A stretch of DNA of 64,000 nucleotides from Ferdinandcohnia salidurans (GCF_042680725.1 NZ_JBHUEK010000010.1:1-64000), one strand, 5' to 3'. Counted from the first letter of the stretch, positions 43,146 to 51,924 are shown. Notes: generated from the letters alone by a model not told the origin. Numbers and translations are program-made.

Positions 43146-44336
43146 ATGAAAACATATAAAGTTACCTTATGGTTGTTATTAATGAATTTATTCATTGCCT
43201 TTTTGGGAATTGGCCTTGTCATTCCTGTATTACCAACGTTAATGAATGAATTAGGTTTAACCGGTACAACAGTCGGCTATTTAACCGCTGTGTTCGCGAT
43301 TGCTCAATTGATTGCCTCACCATTTGCAGGTAAGGCTGTTGATAAATTTGGAAGAAAAATCATGATTGTCATTGGCTTATTTATTTTTGGTTTCTCAGAA
43401 TTCTTATTTGGGATTGGGAAAGAAATCGAGATTTTATTCATTTCGCGTATTTTTGGTGGAATTAGTGCTGCATTCATCATGCCAGCCGTTACAGCCTTTA
43501 TTGCGGATATTACGACTTTGGAGACTCGGCCGAAAGCACTCGGTTATATGTCTGCGGCCATAAGCACAGGATTTATTATCGGTCCAGGTATAGGTGGTTT
43601 TCTTGCAGAATTGGGAACGCGAATTCCTTTCTTTTTTGCAGGGGGACTTGGTACGATAGCGGCGATTCTTTCGATCATTTTATTATCTGAACCCGAACGT
43701 CAAACAGAAAATCATGAACAACCATCGGAAGAACAAGTTGGGTTTAAACGGATGTTTGCTCCAAAATATTTCATAGCGTTTATTTTAATTTTTATTGCTT
43801 CGTTTGGTTTAGCAGCTTTTGAGTCGTTCTTTAGTTTATTTGTGGACCACAAATTTCAATTTACACCAGCTGATATCGCCATTGTGATTACCGGTGGTGC
43901 CATATTTGGTGCAGTGTCTCAAGTTCTTTTATTTGATCGGTTAACACGGATTTGGGGTGAAATTAAACTCATTCGTTATAGTTTAATCTTGTCAGGCTTA
44001 CTTGTCTTCCTAATGACCGTCGTTCATTCCTATTTCGCAATATTGCTCGTTACATTTATACTGTTTGTTGGGTTTGATTTATTCCGACCAGCTGTTACTT
44101 CCTATCTTTCAAATAACGCAGGGAATGAACAGGGATGGGCTGGTGGAATGAACTCGATGTTCACAAGTTTAGCAAACGTTAGTGGGCCTATTCTAGGCGG
44201 TATGCTATTCGATATCGACATCAATTATCCTTACTACTTTGCAACAGTGATACTTGCCTTCGGGATTATTTTAACCTTATTCTGGAGGAAACAAGCAAAA
44301 CCTGTAAACCAAGTAAAACCTAGTGTAGCTAATTAA
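43146..44336 (+). CDS. MFS multidrug efflux transporter (Blt/Bmr/NorA-like)
   Basis: A 396-residue, twelve-helix major facilitator. Motif A appears as GKAVDKFGRKIMI (about 65) and the drug:H+ antiporter motif C as GFIIGPGIGGFLAE (about 140). The N-terminus NLFIAFLGIGLVIPVLPTLM closely resembles Blt/NorA. AGGAG at 43131 supports the ATG at 43146. Expression should be induced by drugs through the divergent MerR regulator. Confidence 0.93.
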   Translation: MKTYKVTLWLLLMNLFIAFLGIGLVIPVLPTLMNELGLTGTTVGYLTAVFAIAQLIASPFAGKAVDKFGRKIMIVIGLFIFGFSEFLFGIGKEIEILFISRIFGGISAAFIMPAVTAFIADITTLETRPKALGYMSAAISTGFIIGPGIGGFLAELGTRIPFFFAGGLGTIAAILSIILLSEPERQTENHEQPSEEQVGFKRMFAPKYFIAFILIFIASFGLAAFESFFSLFVDHKFQFTPADIAIVITGGAIFGAVSQVLLFDRLTRIWGEIKLIRYSLILSGLLVFLMTVVHSYFAILLVTFILFVGFDLFRPAVTSYLSNNAGNEQGWAGGMNSMFTSLANVSGPILGGMLFDIDINYPYYFATVILAFGIILTLFWRKQAKPVNQVKPSVAN

Positions 44337-44363
44337 GTAAGACATATGGAAGTAGATATACGG

Positions 44364-44394
44364 GCACAAAGGGTTTTCCTCTTTGTGCTTTTTT
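44364..44394 (+). terminator. Rho-independent terminator
   Basis: GCACAAAG pairs with CTTTGTGC, followed by TTTTTT. Confidence 0.9.
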
Positions 44395-44438
44395 GCAGGA
44401 ATAAAGTATCATCTTTTCATCTTCTCCACATATCATTT

Positions 44439-44487
44439 GACAATGAGAATCATTTTCATTTATAGTGTTATTTGAGATACATTCTCA
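44439..44487 (+). promoter_or_regulatory. Two Fur-box-like sites
   Basis: GACAATGAGAATCATTTTC (44439-44457) matches 16 of 19 positions of the classical Fur consensus. TGAGATACATTCTCA (44473-44487) is a second 7-1-7-like dyad. Iron-dependent repression of the downstream genes is predicted. Confidence 0.65.
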
Positions 44488-44496
44488 TTTGAATTC

Positions 44497-44568
44497 GGAG
44501 GAACGACGTGAAATCCCCTTTTTAATTATCTCCCCATAATTAAACCATAATGAAGCGCTAGTTCCTCC
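44497..44568 (+). promoter_or_regulatory. Leader hairpin and five-codon ORF
   Basis: GGAGGAAC (44497-44504) is complementary to GTTCCTCC (44561-44568). The left arm is also a strong ribosome site for a mini-ORF, GTG plus four codons and TAA (44508-44525). It lies between the Fur-box sites and the next gene; a translational or attenuation role is possible. Confidence 0.35.
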
Positions 44569-44604
44569 ACCTAAATGAAAATGGGTTTAGGGAAGGTGAA
44601 TGTC

Positions 44605-45009
44605 TTGAAGCATCGCTTTGTATTATTAAAAACCAGTGTTATCGAAGTGGAATGTCCTTGCACAAATTGTGAAGGATTGAAAAAAATAGAAGTTAAAAAA
44701 GGAACGATATTAACCATTACTCCAGATCGAAAATTTGTTGACAGCCTTGGTTGGTACGTACTCATTGATTTTGATGACAAATTCCAAGTATACATAAACA
44801 TTCATGACTTTGAAAAATATTATTTTGAAAATATTTTCTGCTCGTTTATAGACCTTGATTTAAAATTAAACTATCTAGAATATAAGCTTGATGTATCTCT
44901 TGATGAAAAAAATGAAGAGGCTTTTCACATCCTGTCCAACGAACTCAGCGATTTGAACAAATTGAGAGAGAAAATCATTCGAAACATGAATATTTATAAT
45001 GAAGTGTAA
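44605..45009 (+). CDS. Hypothetical protein with IDEAL-like C-terminus
   Basis: A 134-residue soluble protein. The N-terminal half has CPCTNC near residue 20, a possible metal site. The C-terminal half (LNYLEYKLDVSLDEKNEEAFHILSNEL) resembles the IDEAL domain of small Bacillus adaptor proteins. TTG start after GGAAGGTG. Two Fur-like boxes upstream suggest iron control; the nitroreductase gene follows 30 bases later. Assignment tentative. Confidence 0.65.
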   Translation: MKHRFVLLKTSVIEVECPCTNCEGLKKIEVKKGTILTITPDRKFVDSLGWYVLIDFDDKFQVYINIHDFEKYYFENIFCSFIDLDLKLNYLEYKLDVSLDEKNEEAFHILSNELSDLNKLREKIIRNMNIYNEV

Positions 45010-45039
45010 ATAGATTCTCATAACACGGGAGGAAATAAT

Positions 45040-45525
45040 TTGAGTATAGTAGAGGTAATTAATACACGTCGTAATATAAAGAGTTTTAAACAGGATCAAA
45101 TTGAAATGGAGAAAATCCATAATTGGTTACAAGCGGGTTCAATGGCTCCGAACCATCGAATGACCGAGCCTTGGGAAGTGTATGTGATTGGTCCAGAGAC
45201 AAGGGAGAAGCTAAATCATAAGACGAATTTCTTTAATGCACCAGTTGTTCTCATTGTTTTATCAAGACATGGTGCATCAGAAGTTGAGACGTACGAAAAT
45301 GCGATTGCAACTTCGTGTTTTGTGCAGAATTTCCTTTTAGCCGCTTGGGCAGAAGGCGTAGGTACATTCTGGTCATCAATGGCAAATGTTCAAAGAAACC
45401 GTGATATTTTAGGAGTTCCAGAGGGGTATGATGTCATTGGAGCATTTGGTGTCGGATATCCTGATGAGATTAAAGATGCAAAAGAAAGAACATCTATTCA
45501 AGAAAAGATAAGGTACCTTCCGTAA
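45040..45525 (+). CDS. Nitroreductase-family protein
   Basis: A 161-residue FMN-dependent nitroreductase, shorter than the usual 200. Typical elements are INTRRNIKSFK (FMN phosphate binding), GSMAPNHRMTEPWEVYVI, and FLLAAWAEGVGTFWSS. TTG start with GGGAGG upstream. It is probably co-transcribed with the preceding gene and under the same Fur-like sites, which would make it an iron-responsive reductase; the substrate is unknown. Confidence 0.85.
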   Translation: MSIVEVINTRRNIKSFKQDQIEMEKIHNWLQAGSMAPNHRMTEPWEVYVIGPETREKLNHKTNFFNAPVVLIVLSRHGASEVETYENAIATSCFVQNFLLAAWAEGVGTFWSSMANVQRNRDILGVPEGYDVIGAFGVGYPDEIKDAKERTSIQEKIRYLP

Positions 45526-45554
45526 GATCCCTCACAGTTCCCATTGAATTACTG

Positions 45555-45589
45555 GTGCGTTGACCTAAGCAGGGTTACCGCACTTTTTT
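45555..45589 (+). terminator. Rho-independent terminator
   Basis: GTGCGTTGACC pairs with GGTTACCGCAC imperfectly and is followed by TTTTTT. Confidence 0.8.
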
Positions 45590-45689
45590 GTTTCTTTTTG
45601 AAGGTTTGTCTTTTTGGAATAAACTTAGTAACACTGATGGCCAACAGTGATTTGGATTCAAATGTGTTTATAATCACAAGAGTAATCGG

Positions 45690-46146
45690 AATCCTAAACC
45701 CATTCGGACAGGAAGCCTCTTGAAATCCTGAAAGCTGTCGGAATGCGGCTTTGATTTGGACACGAAAGCCCATGGAAACCTGAAAGTTGTCGGAATACGG
45801 CCATGATTTGGACACGAAAGCCCATGGAAACCTGAAAGCTGTCGGAATGCGGCTTTGATTTGGACACGAAAGCCCAATGGAATCCTGAAAACTGTCAGAA
45901 TGCGGCTTTGATTTGGACACGAAAGCCCATGAAACCTGAAAGTTGTCGGAATGCGGCACAGATTCTGACACAAACCCTATGGAATTCTGAGGGTTGTCAG
46001 AATCCAGCACTGATTGGGACACGTCTGACCAAGGAATCCTTAAAGCTGTCGGAATGCGGCACAGATTCGGACACAAACGCCTATGGAATTCCGAAAGATG
46101 TCAGAATCCGGCACAGATTCGGACACGCACCGCTTGTCGGAATCCC
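45690..46146. repeat. Tandem array C: about eight 51-53-bp units
   Basis: The motif GTCGGAATGCGG (or GTCAGAAT...) starts at 45737, 45789, 45841, 45894, 45945, 45996, 46048 and 46100, with a degenerate copy at about 46135. Spacing is 52, 52, 53, 51, 51, 52, 52. Units contain GGACACGAAAGCC and a GGCTTT/AAAGCC dyad. Apparent ORFs on both strands arise from the repetition and have no ribosome sites. The array separates the nitroreductase terminator from the MFS gene. Confidence 0.95.
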
Positions 46147-46350
46147 CTCTTAGTAAGAAAGTTCCCGCATGAAATCATATATGCCTACTGATTAAATCCC
46201 ACCTAGGTAAAAACCTCAAACCATTAGGAAAATTTTAAGCTAATTGTTAATTGGGCGAAATCAAATACTATAATTGGAGCAAATTTTCTTGAGTAAGACT
46301 TCATCAACAGATACTATAGAGTTTGGGACATCAATAGGAAGGAAGACAAC

Positions 46351-47520
46351 ATGGATAAACGTATTTATTTTTTAATGATCATATCCTTTATCATTGGGTT
46401 AGTTGAGCTAATCATCAGCGGCATTTTGGATTTAATTGCAGAGGATTTAGATGTAAGTATCGGCCAAGTTGGTTTGCTGATTACAGTGTTTGCTGTCATT
46501 TTTGCAGTGGCCTCACCTATTTTACTTGTCATGACAGCTAAAGTAGAAAGAAAACGGCTTACCTTAGTATGCTTATATATCTTTTTCATCGGTTGTATCG
46601 TTACCGTACTTGCACCGACTTTTTCAATTCTGTTTATAGGAAGAATTATTCTAGCGCTGAGTGGAGCCTTACTAATTATTTTGTGTTTGGTTATGGCGCC
46701 TAGCTTAGTAGGAGAACAGTATAAAGGCAGAGCCATTGGAATTGTCTCCATGGGAGTAAGTGCTTCTTTAGTTTTAGGGGTACCGATCGGCCTTATTATG
46801 GGTAATAGTTTTGGCTGGAGAGCACCCTTCGTTCTCATTACGGTTTTGACGGGATTATCCATCATTGGCGTTCATCTATTAATGAGCAGAGTGCAACCGA
46901 AACCTCAAATACCATTAAGAAAACAGCTTGCAACATTGAAAAATCACAAAATTACATTAGGACTGACAACGACTTTTCTGTACATGACAGGTCATACGAT
47001 CATGTATGCCTATTTTAAACCTTATTTAGAAGCAACCACTGATTTTAACGCGACTTGGATTAGTGTCATCTATTTCATTTTCGGTTTTGCAGCAGTAAGT
47101 GGTGGAGGTCTTGGCGGTGTCTTGGCAGATTTATTGGGCTCACGAAAAACAATGGTTATTTCACTAGTCATTTTTAGTGCTTTATTCTTTGTATTTCCAT
47201 ATTCAGCAGACTTCTATCTCGTGTTTTTCATCCTCTTAATTGTTTGGGGAATTCTCAGTTGGGCGATATCACCGGCCATGCAATCCTATCTGATCGAAAT
47301 AGCCCCTGAATCATCGGAAATTCAGCAAAGCTTGAATAACTCAGCCCTTCACTTAGGTGTGGCTGTCGGTTCCGTGATTGGAGCAGGAATTGTTGATACA
47401 CTTTCAGTTACAGTAAACCCGTTTGCAGGCGGAATCTTCATTATCTTATCACTCATTACAGTCGTCATTTCTGTTAGAAGCAAGGAAAAAGATACGTATA
47501 AAACAAGGAGCGCAATTTGA
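46351..47520 (+). CDS. MFS transporter related to PbuE/AraJ
   Basis: A 389-residue, twelve-helix transporter. The start GLVELIISGILDLIAEDLDVSIGQVGLLITVFA and TAKVERKRL at the cytoplasmic loop closely follow B. subtilis PbuE (purine base efflux) and AraJ-like proteins. No purine riboswitch is visible upstream, unlike pbuE. A TATAAT lies near 46270. AGGAAGG supports the start. Substrate undetermined. Confidence 0.88.
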   Translation: MDKRIYFLMIISFIIGLVELIISGILDLIAEDLDVSIGQVGLLITVFAVIFAVASPILLVMTAKVERKRLTLVCLYIFFIGCIVTVLAPTFSILFIGRIILALSGALLIILCLVMAPSLVGEQYKGRAIGIVSMGVSASLVLGVPIGLIMGNSFGWRAPFVLITVLTGLSIIGVHLLMSRVQPKPQIPLRKQLATLKNHKITLGLTTTFLYMTGHTIMYAYFKPYLEATTDFNATWISVIYFIFGFAAVSGGGLGGVLADLLGSRKTMVISLVIFSALFFVFPYSADFYLVFFILLIVWGILSWAISPAMQSYLIEIAPESSEIQQSLNNSALHLGVAVGSVIGAGIVDTLSVTVNPFAGGIFIILSLITVVISVRSKEKDTYKTRSAI

Positions 47521-47545
47521 TTTTATTCAAGTTGTGCTCTTTTTT
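47508..47545 (+). terminator. Rho-independent terminator
   Basis: GAGCGCAATTTGA, overlapping the MFS stop codon, pairs with TCAAGTTGTGCTC, then TTTTTT. Confidence 0.85.
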
Positions 47546-47631
47546 ATTTTATGGAAAAAAATGCTAGGAACCAGAAGGATTCTCTAAACGAATCGGAGAA
47601 TAGGTAATAAAAGCAAAAAACAGGGGGAACT

Positions 47632-48036
47632 ATGAAAAAGTTTTATGTTGCATCAAGTTTTAAGAACATAGAAACAGTTCGTTATGTTTCACAACAATTA
47701 GTAAAAAGAGGGTTTATACATACATATGATTGGACTAAAAATGAAAGGGCTTCGACCTTCGATGATTTAAAAGCTATTGGGATCCAAGAGAAAAATGCAG
47801 TAATAGAATCGGATTTTCTTATCGTCCTATTTCCAGCAGGAAAAGGCAGCCACATTGAACTTGGAATAGCACTTGGACAAGGTAAGAAAATCTATCTTTA
47901 TTCACCGGATGATCAAATAAATCATTTTGAAACAACAAGTACGTTTTATCATTTACCAGAAGTGGAAAAGTGTATTGGGACTATTGAAGATTTAATAGAA
48001 AGAGTTGTTGAAAGGAACCCGAATGCGAACAATTGA
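47632..48036 (+). CDS. Nucleoside 2-deoxyribosyltransferase-like protein
   Basis: A 134-residue Rossmann-like protein. KKFYVASSFKN at the start and the catalytic-type motif FPAGKGSHIELGIALGQGKKI (Glu about 80) match the nucleoside deoxyribosyltransferase superfamily. Those enzymes cleave or exchange nucleobases on deoxynucleosides; distant members hydrolyse nucleotide glycosidic bonds. GGGGG upstream. A 58-aa membrane gene follows. Confidence 0.82.
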   Translation: MKKFYVASSFKNIETVRYVSQQLVKRGFIHTYDWTKNERASTFDDLKAIGIQEKNAVIESDFLIVLFPAGKGSHIELGIALGQGKKIYLYSPDDQINHFETTSTFYHLPEVEKCIGTIEDLIERVVERNPNANN

Positions 48037-48074
48037 TTATATTTTTAAAGAAGGCTTTTTATACAGGAGTGAAT

Positions 48075-48251
48075 ATGAAAATGAATAATTTGTGGTATAG
48101 CTTTTACTTTATAGTTTTAGGAGTGGTATCCTTTTTTACTGGTGAAATAGTAACTTTTATCATGTTAGGGTTTATATTACTAGCTTTAAATAATATTAAC
48201 TCCACACTTAAAAAAATATACAAACAAAATAGTGGTGAAAAGCAGAATTAG
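48075..48251 (+). CDS. Small membrane protein
   Basis: A 58-residue protein with two hydrophobic helices in succession (about 6-42) and a polar, lysine-rich tail. AGGAGTG gives the ATG at 48075; the longer frame from 48033 overlaps the previous gene and has no ribosome site. Function unknown. Confidence 0.65.
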   Translation: MKMNNLWYSFYFIVLGVVSFFTGEIVTFIMLGFILLALNNINSTLKKIYKQNSGEKQN

Positions 48252-48271
48252 CAATAGAAACGGAGCTATTT

Positions 48272-49309
48272 ATGAAATTAAAAAATTGTAACATTCTAGA
48301 GCTTATGGAACATTATCATGTACCGGGTTTGAGCATTGCGTTAATTGAAAAAGGTCAAATCAGTACAATAGAGAACCATGGTGTCTTACAAGCAGGGACC
48401 ACTAAAAATGTAGCCGAAAATTCGATCTTTAACTCTTGTTCAATTAGTAAGTTTCTAACAGGAATGCTAGTTATAAATCTTACCGAACAGGGACTCCTTG
48501 ATTTAGATGAAGATGTTAACAGAAAGCTAGAATCTTGGAAAGTACCTGAAAATGAATATACGAAAAATAAAAAGGTTACATTACGAAACTTACTAAGCCA
48601 TCAATCGGGAATTGTCGACCCTAAACATAGTTTTACTGAACTGAAAATGGTCATAGGTATACCTTCAATGGTTGACCTGTTAGAGGGAAGAACACCCTAT
48701 TGCAACGAACCAATTGAAGTAAAATATGAACCTGAGAGTGAATTTCATTATTCGGATGCAGGCTTTTGTATTATTCAGCAGCTAATAGAAGACGTTACTA
48801 AAATGCCATTTGACGAGGTTGTGAACGAACTTTTATTTGAACCATTAAATATGGAAAATAGCTTATTTGTTTCGAAAGTCACAGATCTAGTAAGTGAAAA
48901 CATTTCTAGTGGACATAACAAAAATGGTGAAATTGTGGATGAAACATATCCGATATATCCCTACTTTGCCGCTTCAGGATTATGGACAACCACTACAGAC
49001 TTAACTCGTTTACTTCTTGAATTAATAAATGCTTTAAAAGGTGATAGTAAAATTGGTATTTCCGAAAGTAAAGCAAAGGAAATGATAATCCCTCAAAGAG
49101 ATAAGAAGTGGTGCGGATTGGGAGTGTCTTTAAACGGGCAAGAAACAGAACTTGAAATTTCCTCACTTGGTTGGGGAGTAGGGTTTCAATGTATGATGGT
49201 GGCATTTCCGCAAAGAGAGTCAGGTGCGGTGATCATGACAAACGCTGAATTAGGTGTTCACCAAATGGAGGGGATTATTGGTGAAATATATAAATCCCTT
49301 GAAATATAA
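48272..49309 (+). CDS. Beta-lactamase-family serine hydrolase
   Basis: A 345-residue class C beta-lactamase/esterase-fold protein. The SxxK motif is SISK (about residue 55), the second motif reads YSD in place of YxN (about 162), and LLSHQSGIVDP is the usual active-site helix. No signal peptide is present, so it acts in the cytoplasm, unlike PBPs. Likely an esterase or peptidase; antibiotic hydrolysis is unproven. Confidence 0.85.
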   Translation: MKLKNCNILELMEHYHVPGLSIALIEKGQISTIENHGVLQAGTTKNVAENSIFNSCSISKFLTGMLVINLTEQGLLDLDEDVNRKLESWKVPENEYTKNKKVTLRNLLSHQSGIVDPKHSFTELKMVIGIPSMVDLLEGRTPYCNEPIEVKYEPESEFHYSDAGFCIIQQLIEDVTKMPFDEVVNELLFEPLNMENSLFVSKVTDLVSENISSGHNKNGEIVDETYPIYPYFAASGLWTTTTDLTRLLLELINALKGDSKIGISESKAKEMIIPQRDKKWCGLGVSLNGQETELEISSLGWGVGFQCMMVAFPQRESGAVIMTNAELGVHQMEGIIGEIYKSLEI

Positions 49310-49345
49310 CAAATTTAGTTATTCTATAACTGGAGGATGCGGAAA

Positions 49346-49798
49346 ATGAAAATAATCTCCATTAAAGAAAATCCAGAACATATGAAAAGTGCCATAACCT
49401 ATATTCAAAGCAAATGGGCTAGTGAACAAAGCATGAAGGTATATGAAGATTGTATTGAACACTGTGTTACGAGTCCTAACCCCTTGCCACAATGGTATCT
49501 TTTGATGAATGGAGAAAAAATAATTGGCTGTGCAGGCCTTATTACAAATGATTTTATAAGCCGAATGGACCTTTATCCTTGGGTGTGTGCAGTATACATC
49601 GAAGAAGAGTATAGAGGTAATAATTATGGGTCACTTCTATTAGAACGAGCTAAACATGATGCGAAAGCTGGAGGCTTTTCAAACTTATATCTTTGCACAG
49701 ACCACATTGGTTTATATGAAAAATACGGGTTCAACCATATTGGTACAGGCTATCATCCATGGGGAGCGAGTTCGCGTATTTACGAAATAGCTTTGTAA
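49346..49798 (+). CDS. GNAT-family N-acetyltransferase
   Basis: A 150-residue acetyltransferase. PWVCAVYIEEEYRGNNYGSLLLERA is the acetyl-CoA-binding strand and loop (R-G-N-N-Y-G), and LCTDHIGLYEKYGFNHIG is the C-terminal motif. GGAGG lies too near the ATG at 49337, so 49346 is preferred. Related to aminoglycoside- or peptide-acetylating members; substrate unknown. Confidence 0.87.
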   Translation: MKIISIKENPEHMKSAITYIQSKWASEQSMKVYEDCIEHCVTSPNPLPQWYLLMNGEKIIGCAGLITNDFISRMDLYPWVCAVYIEEEYRGNNYGSLLLERAKHDAKAGGFSNLYLCTDHIGLYEKYGFNHIGTGYHPWGASSRIYEIAL

Positions 49799-49823
49799 GT
49801 GATAAAAGGAGGTAAAGTACTAT

Positions 49824-50201
49824 ATGACAAAACCAATTATAAAAGGGATGGAAGGCGTATTTATCCCAGTCAAAGACCCTGGTGTATCCGCAAAATGGTA
49901 TGAAGAAATACTTGGCTTTAAATTGTTATACATTGAGGAAGAAGCTGCGGTTATGAAGATTTCTGAACAGGCGCAGACTGTCGTATGTCTAGTTCGAACC
50001 TTCAATCATCAACCAATGGCGTTTCCGGAAAATAACTTCGGAGTCGGAAAATATTATAACTTCATCCCCGAAGACATTGAAGAAACTCACAAATTCTTAC
50101 TTGAAAAGAATGTGAAAGTAAACCCAATCGGAGGAGAAGGAACAACAAGATTCTTTACCTTCTACGACCCAGACAACAACCCATTAGGAGTTTGCCAATA
50201 A
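49824..50201 (+). CDS. VOC-family protein
   Basis: A 125-residue vicinal oxygen chelate protein: FIPVKDPGVSAKWYEEILGFKL at the start, and FFTFYDPDNNPLGVCQ with the family's terminal metal-site region. AGGAGG precedes the start. It ends in a GGGAC repeat that it shares with the convergent acetyltransferase. Confidence 0.87.
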   Translation: MTKPIIKGMEGVFIPVKDPGVSAKWYEEILGFKLLYIEEEAAVMKISEQAQTVVCLVRTFNHQPMAFPENNFGVGKYYNFIPEDIEETHKFLLEKNVKVNPIGGEGTTRFFTFYDPDNNPLGVCQ

Positions 50202-50202
50202 A

Positions 50203-50230
50203 GTGGGACAGTACCTGTCCCTGTGTCCCA
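50203..50230. repeat. GGGACAGGTCCC-type palindromic repeat, copy 8
   Basis: GTGGGACAG/CCTGTCCC/GTCCCA between two convergent stop codons; probably the shared terminator structure. Confidence 0.85.
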
Positions 50231-50671
50231 TCACCAATAATAGATATAGTGTTTGACATCATTTTCTACTGCCATCCCAACTTTTTCATATAGAGCTTGC
50301 GCTTTTTTATTTGACACGCCTGTTTCTAATGCAATAAATCTAGCATCGTGTTGTTTTGCAAAATCAAATGCTCGTTCTATTAATTTTTCTGCTATTCCAT
50401 GTCTACGATAGTTTTCAGTAACGTATAAATCATTTAAAATAAATGCTCGTTTCATCGCAACCGACGAAAATGTTGGATACAATTGCGTAAAACCCACACA
50501 CTGGCCGTCAATTTTTGCGACAAATATAATCGACTCTTCTTTTAAAAGACGTGCTTTTAAAAATTGTTTTGCAGCCTGAATATTGCTTTGTTGATTATAA
50601 AATGATCGATAATCATCGAATAACTTTGCCACTAAATCTAAATCTTCTGCTACTAACGGTTCGATTATCAT
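50231..50671 (-). CDS. GNAT-family N-acetyltransferase (paralogue of the 33264 gene)
   Basis: A 146-residue acetyltransferase. It shares GFTQLYPTFSS, MKRAFILNDLYV and the LF-D-YR-FY start with the protein at 33264. The acetyl-CoA loop YRRHGIAEKL is more canonical here. The ATG at 50677 is too close to the AGGA site; 50671 is preferred. Expressed alone, convergent with the VOC gene. Confidence 0.88.
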   Translation of the reverse strand: MIIEPLVAEDLDLVAKLFDDYRSFYNQQSNIQAAKQFLKARLLKEESIIFVAKIDGQCVGFTQLYPTFSSVAMKRAFILNDLYVTENYRRHGIAEKLIERAFDFAKQHDARFIALETGVSNKKAQALYEKVGMAVENDVKHYIYYW

Positions 50672-50897
50672 AACCATTCCTCATTTCCTTAACTTTATGT
50701 ACTTATAAATAATCGGGCCTTCGATTGCATTATTGGGACTATCCTTTCTGCCTCTCCGCTTTATATAATTTGACAAAAAGTCCTCATGGTCGTATGCACT
50801 TGCTCCTCGAAGTTCCATCCACTCATAACCCCTTTCTCACTAGGATTTACTCGTTGCTAATGGTTATTTTAACATGTATTGTAAAATTATGGGGTAA

Positions 50898-51044
50898 CAC
50901 TTATCGTTTTATTATCACAATCTATTTTTTGAAGCTAATTTTGTGTTGGATGGTATGGAAGAACCAAGCTTCCAAAAAGAGACTGATAAATTTGATTGGC
51001 TTGAGATTCCACCTGTACTTATCTTGCGGTTTCGAAAAAGATGA
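50898..51044 (+). pseudogene. C-terminal remnant of a class I methyltransferase
   Basis: One frame reads LSFYYHNLFFEANFVLDGME, then EPSFQ and FDWLEIPPVLILRFRKR and a stop. This is the usual end of SAM-dependent methyltransferases of the Bacillus YodH-like type. A stop codon lies just upstream in frame and no SAM-binding motif is found before it, so only about 48 codons remain. The longer ORF in another frame (50725-51069) has no supporting features. Confidence 0.5.
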
Positions 51045-51129
51045 TTCGGAGGCAAAAACGTCCCAATAGGGTTGGGTCTAATAAAGATAAGGTTTATAAT
51101 GAATGTATGGATGGATAGGAGGAGAAAAG

Positions 51130-51396
51130 ATGTACATAACAGACGAGGCGAAGCAATTATTAGAAAAATCAGGTGCTGTGGGAATTCGTCTTTACACAGT
51201 TCCAAGCGACGAACATGGACCGCAAATCGCTTTAGCGGTAGATGAGCAACATGAGTTTGACCGTGTTCAAACGATTAAAGGAATCAAAGTAGCCTTTGAT
51301 CCAAGTGTAACTGGAACGGAAGTCTTAACGTTAGACAAAGAGGAAACTGAAAATGGAGTTGGATTGGTTTTAACTGGACCAGGAAGTTATTCGTAA
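51130..51396 (+). CDS. HesB/IscA-like protein lacking cysteines
   Basis: An 88-residue protein beginning MYITDEAKQLLEKSGAVGIRLY, resembling A-type iron-sulfur carriers in order and length. All three cluster cysteines are absent; the protein has no cysteine at all. Such degenerate members are common in Bacillus and are not known to carry clusters. AGGAGG supports the start. A rhodanese gene follows 14 bases later. Confidence 0.8.
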   Translation: MYITDEAKQLLEKSGAVGIRLYTVPSDEHGPQIALAVDEQHEFDRVQTIKGIKVAFDPSVTGTEVLTLDKEETENGVGLVLTGPGSYS

Positions 51397-51410
51397 AAGG
51401 AGGAATGAAA

Positions 51411-51758
51411 ATGCCCCTTAAAAAGATTACACCTGAGGAATTATTTCAGAAAATGAATACTCAGGGTAAGGTTGTCCTTTTAGACGTAAGAGCAGAGGAC
51501 AAGTACAATGACTTTCATATTGAAGGCCCAAATATTGAGAGTCAAAACATTCATAAAGAGGAAATTTTTAAATCAGAAGAAAACAAGAATGATGCGGTTA
51601 AGTCCTTACCAAAGAATCAAGAGATAGTCGTAACGTGCACAACAGGAAATTCTGCTACTAAATGTGCAAACATCCTTTCAAATCAAGAATACAATGTTGC
51701 TGTTTTAGAGGGTGGAATTACGGCGTGGAAGGAATTTTTACAAGCCAAAGAAGAATAG
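51411..51758 (+). CDS. Rhodanese-like protein
   Basis: A 115-residue single rhodanese domain. LLDVRAEDKYNDFHIEG is the N-terminal signature and the active-site Cys lies in VVTCTTGNSATKCA (about residue 74); GGITAWKE ends the domain. It transfers sulfane sulfur between thiols. ATG 51405 abuts AAAGGAGG, so 51411 is preferred. Pairing with the IscA-like gene suggests sulfur or redox chemistry. Confidence 0.88.
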   Translation: MPLKKITPEELFQKMNTQGKVVLLDVRAEDKYNDFHIEGPNIESQNIHKEEIFKSEENKNDAVKSLPKNQEIVVTCTTGNSATKCANILSNQEYNVAVLEGGITAWKEFLQAKEE

Positions 51759-51766
51759 TGAACAAC

Positions 51767-51799
51767 GAAATCGATCGCTAATGGTAGGCGGTCGATTTT
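51767..51799 (+). terminator. Rho-independent terminator
   Basis: AAATCGATCGC pairs with GCGGTCGATTT (one G-U), followed by TT. Confidence 0.8.
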
Positions 51800-51924
51800 T
51801 GTAACTAAATTTTAATGTCTGGATTTCATTTATTGTTCGCCCTTCATGATTGTATAATAGAAACATATATTGAGGTATGTAGTCCTCCTGTTTCTAAGTC
51901 ATGTATCTGAGGGGAGATGGCAAA

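Noticed and set aside
45549..46191. Several ORFs of 65-175 codons on both strands
   Set aside because: They run through tandem array C, repeat the same residues every 52 bases with frame changes, and have no ribosome sites.
46141..46350. Purine riboswitch before the PbuE-like transporter
   Set aside because: The conserved core elements of the purine aptamer were looked for and not found.
50725..51069. Plus-strand ORF of 114 codons
   Set aside because: Another frame of the same stretch encodes a clear methyltransferase tail, and this frame lacks a ribosome site.
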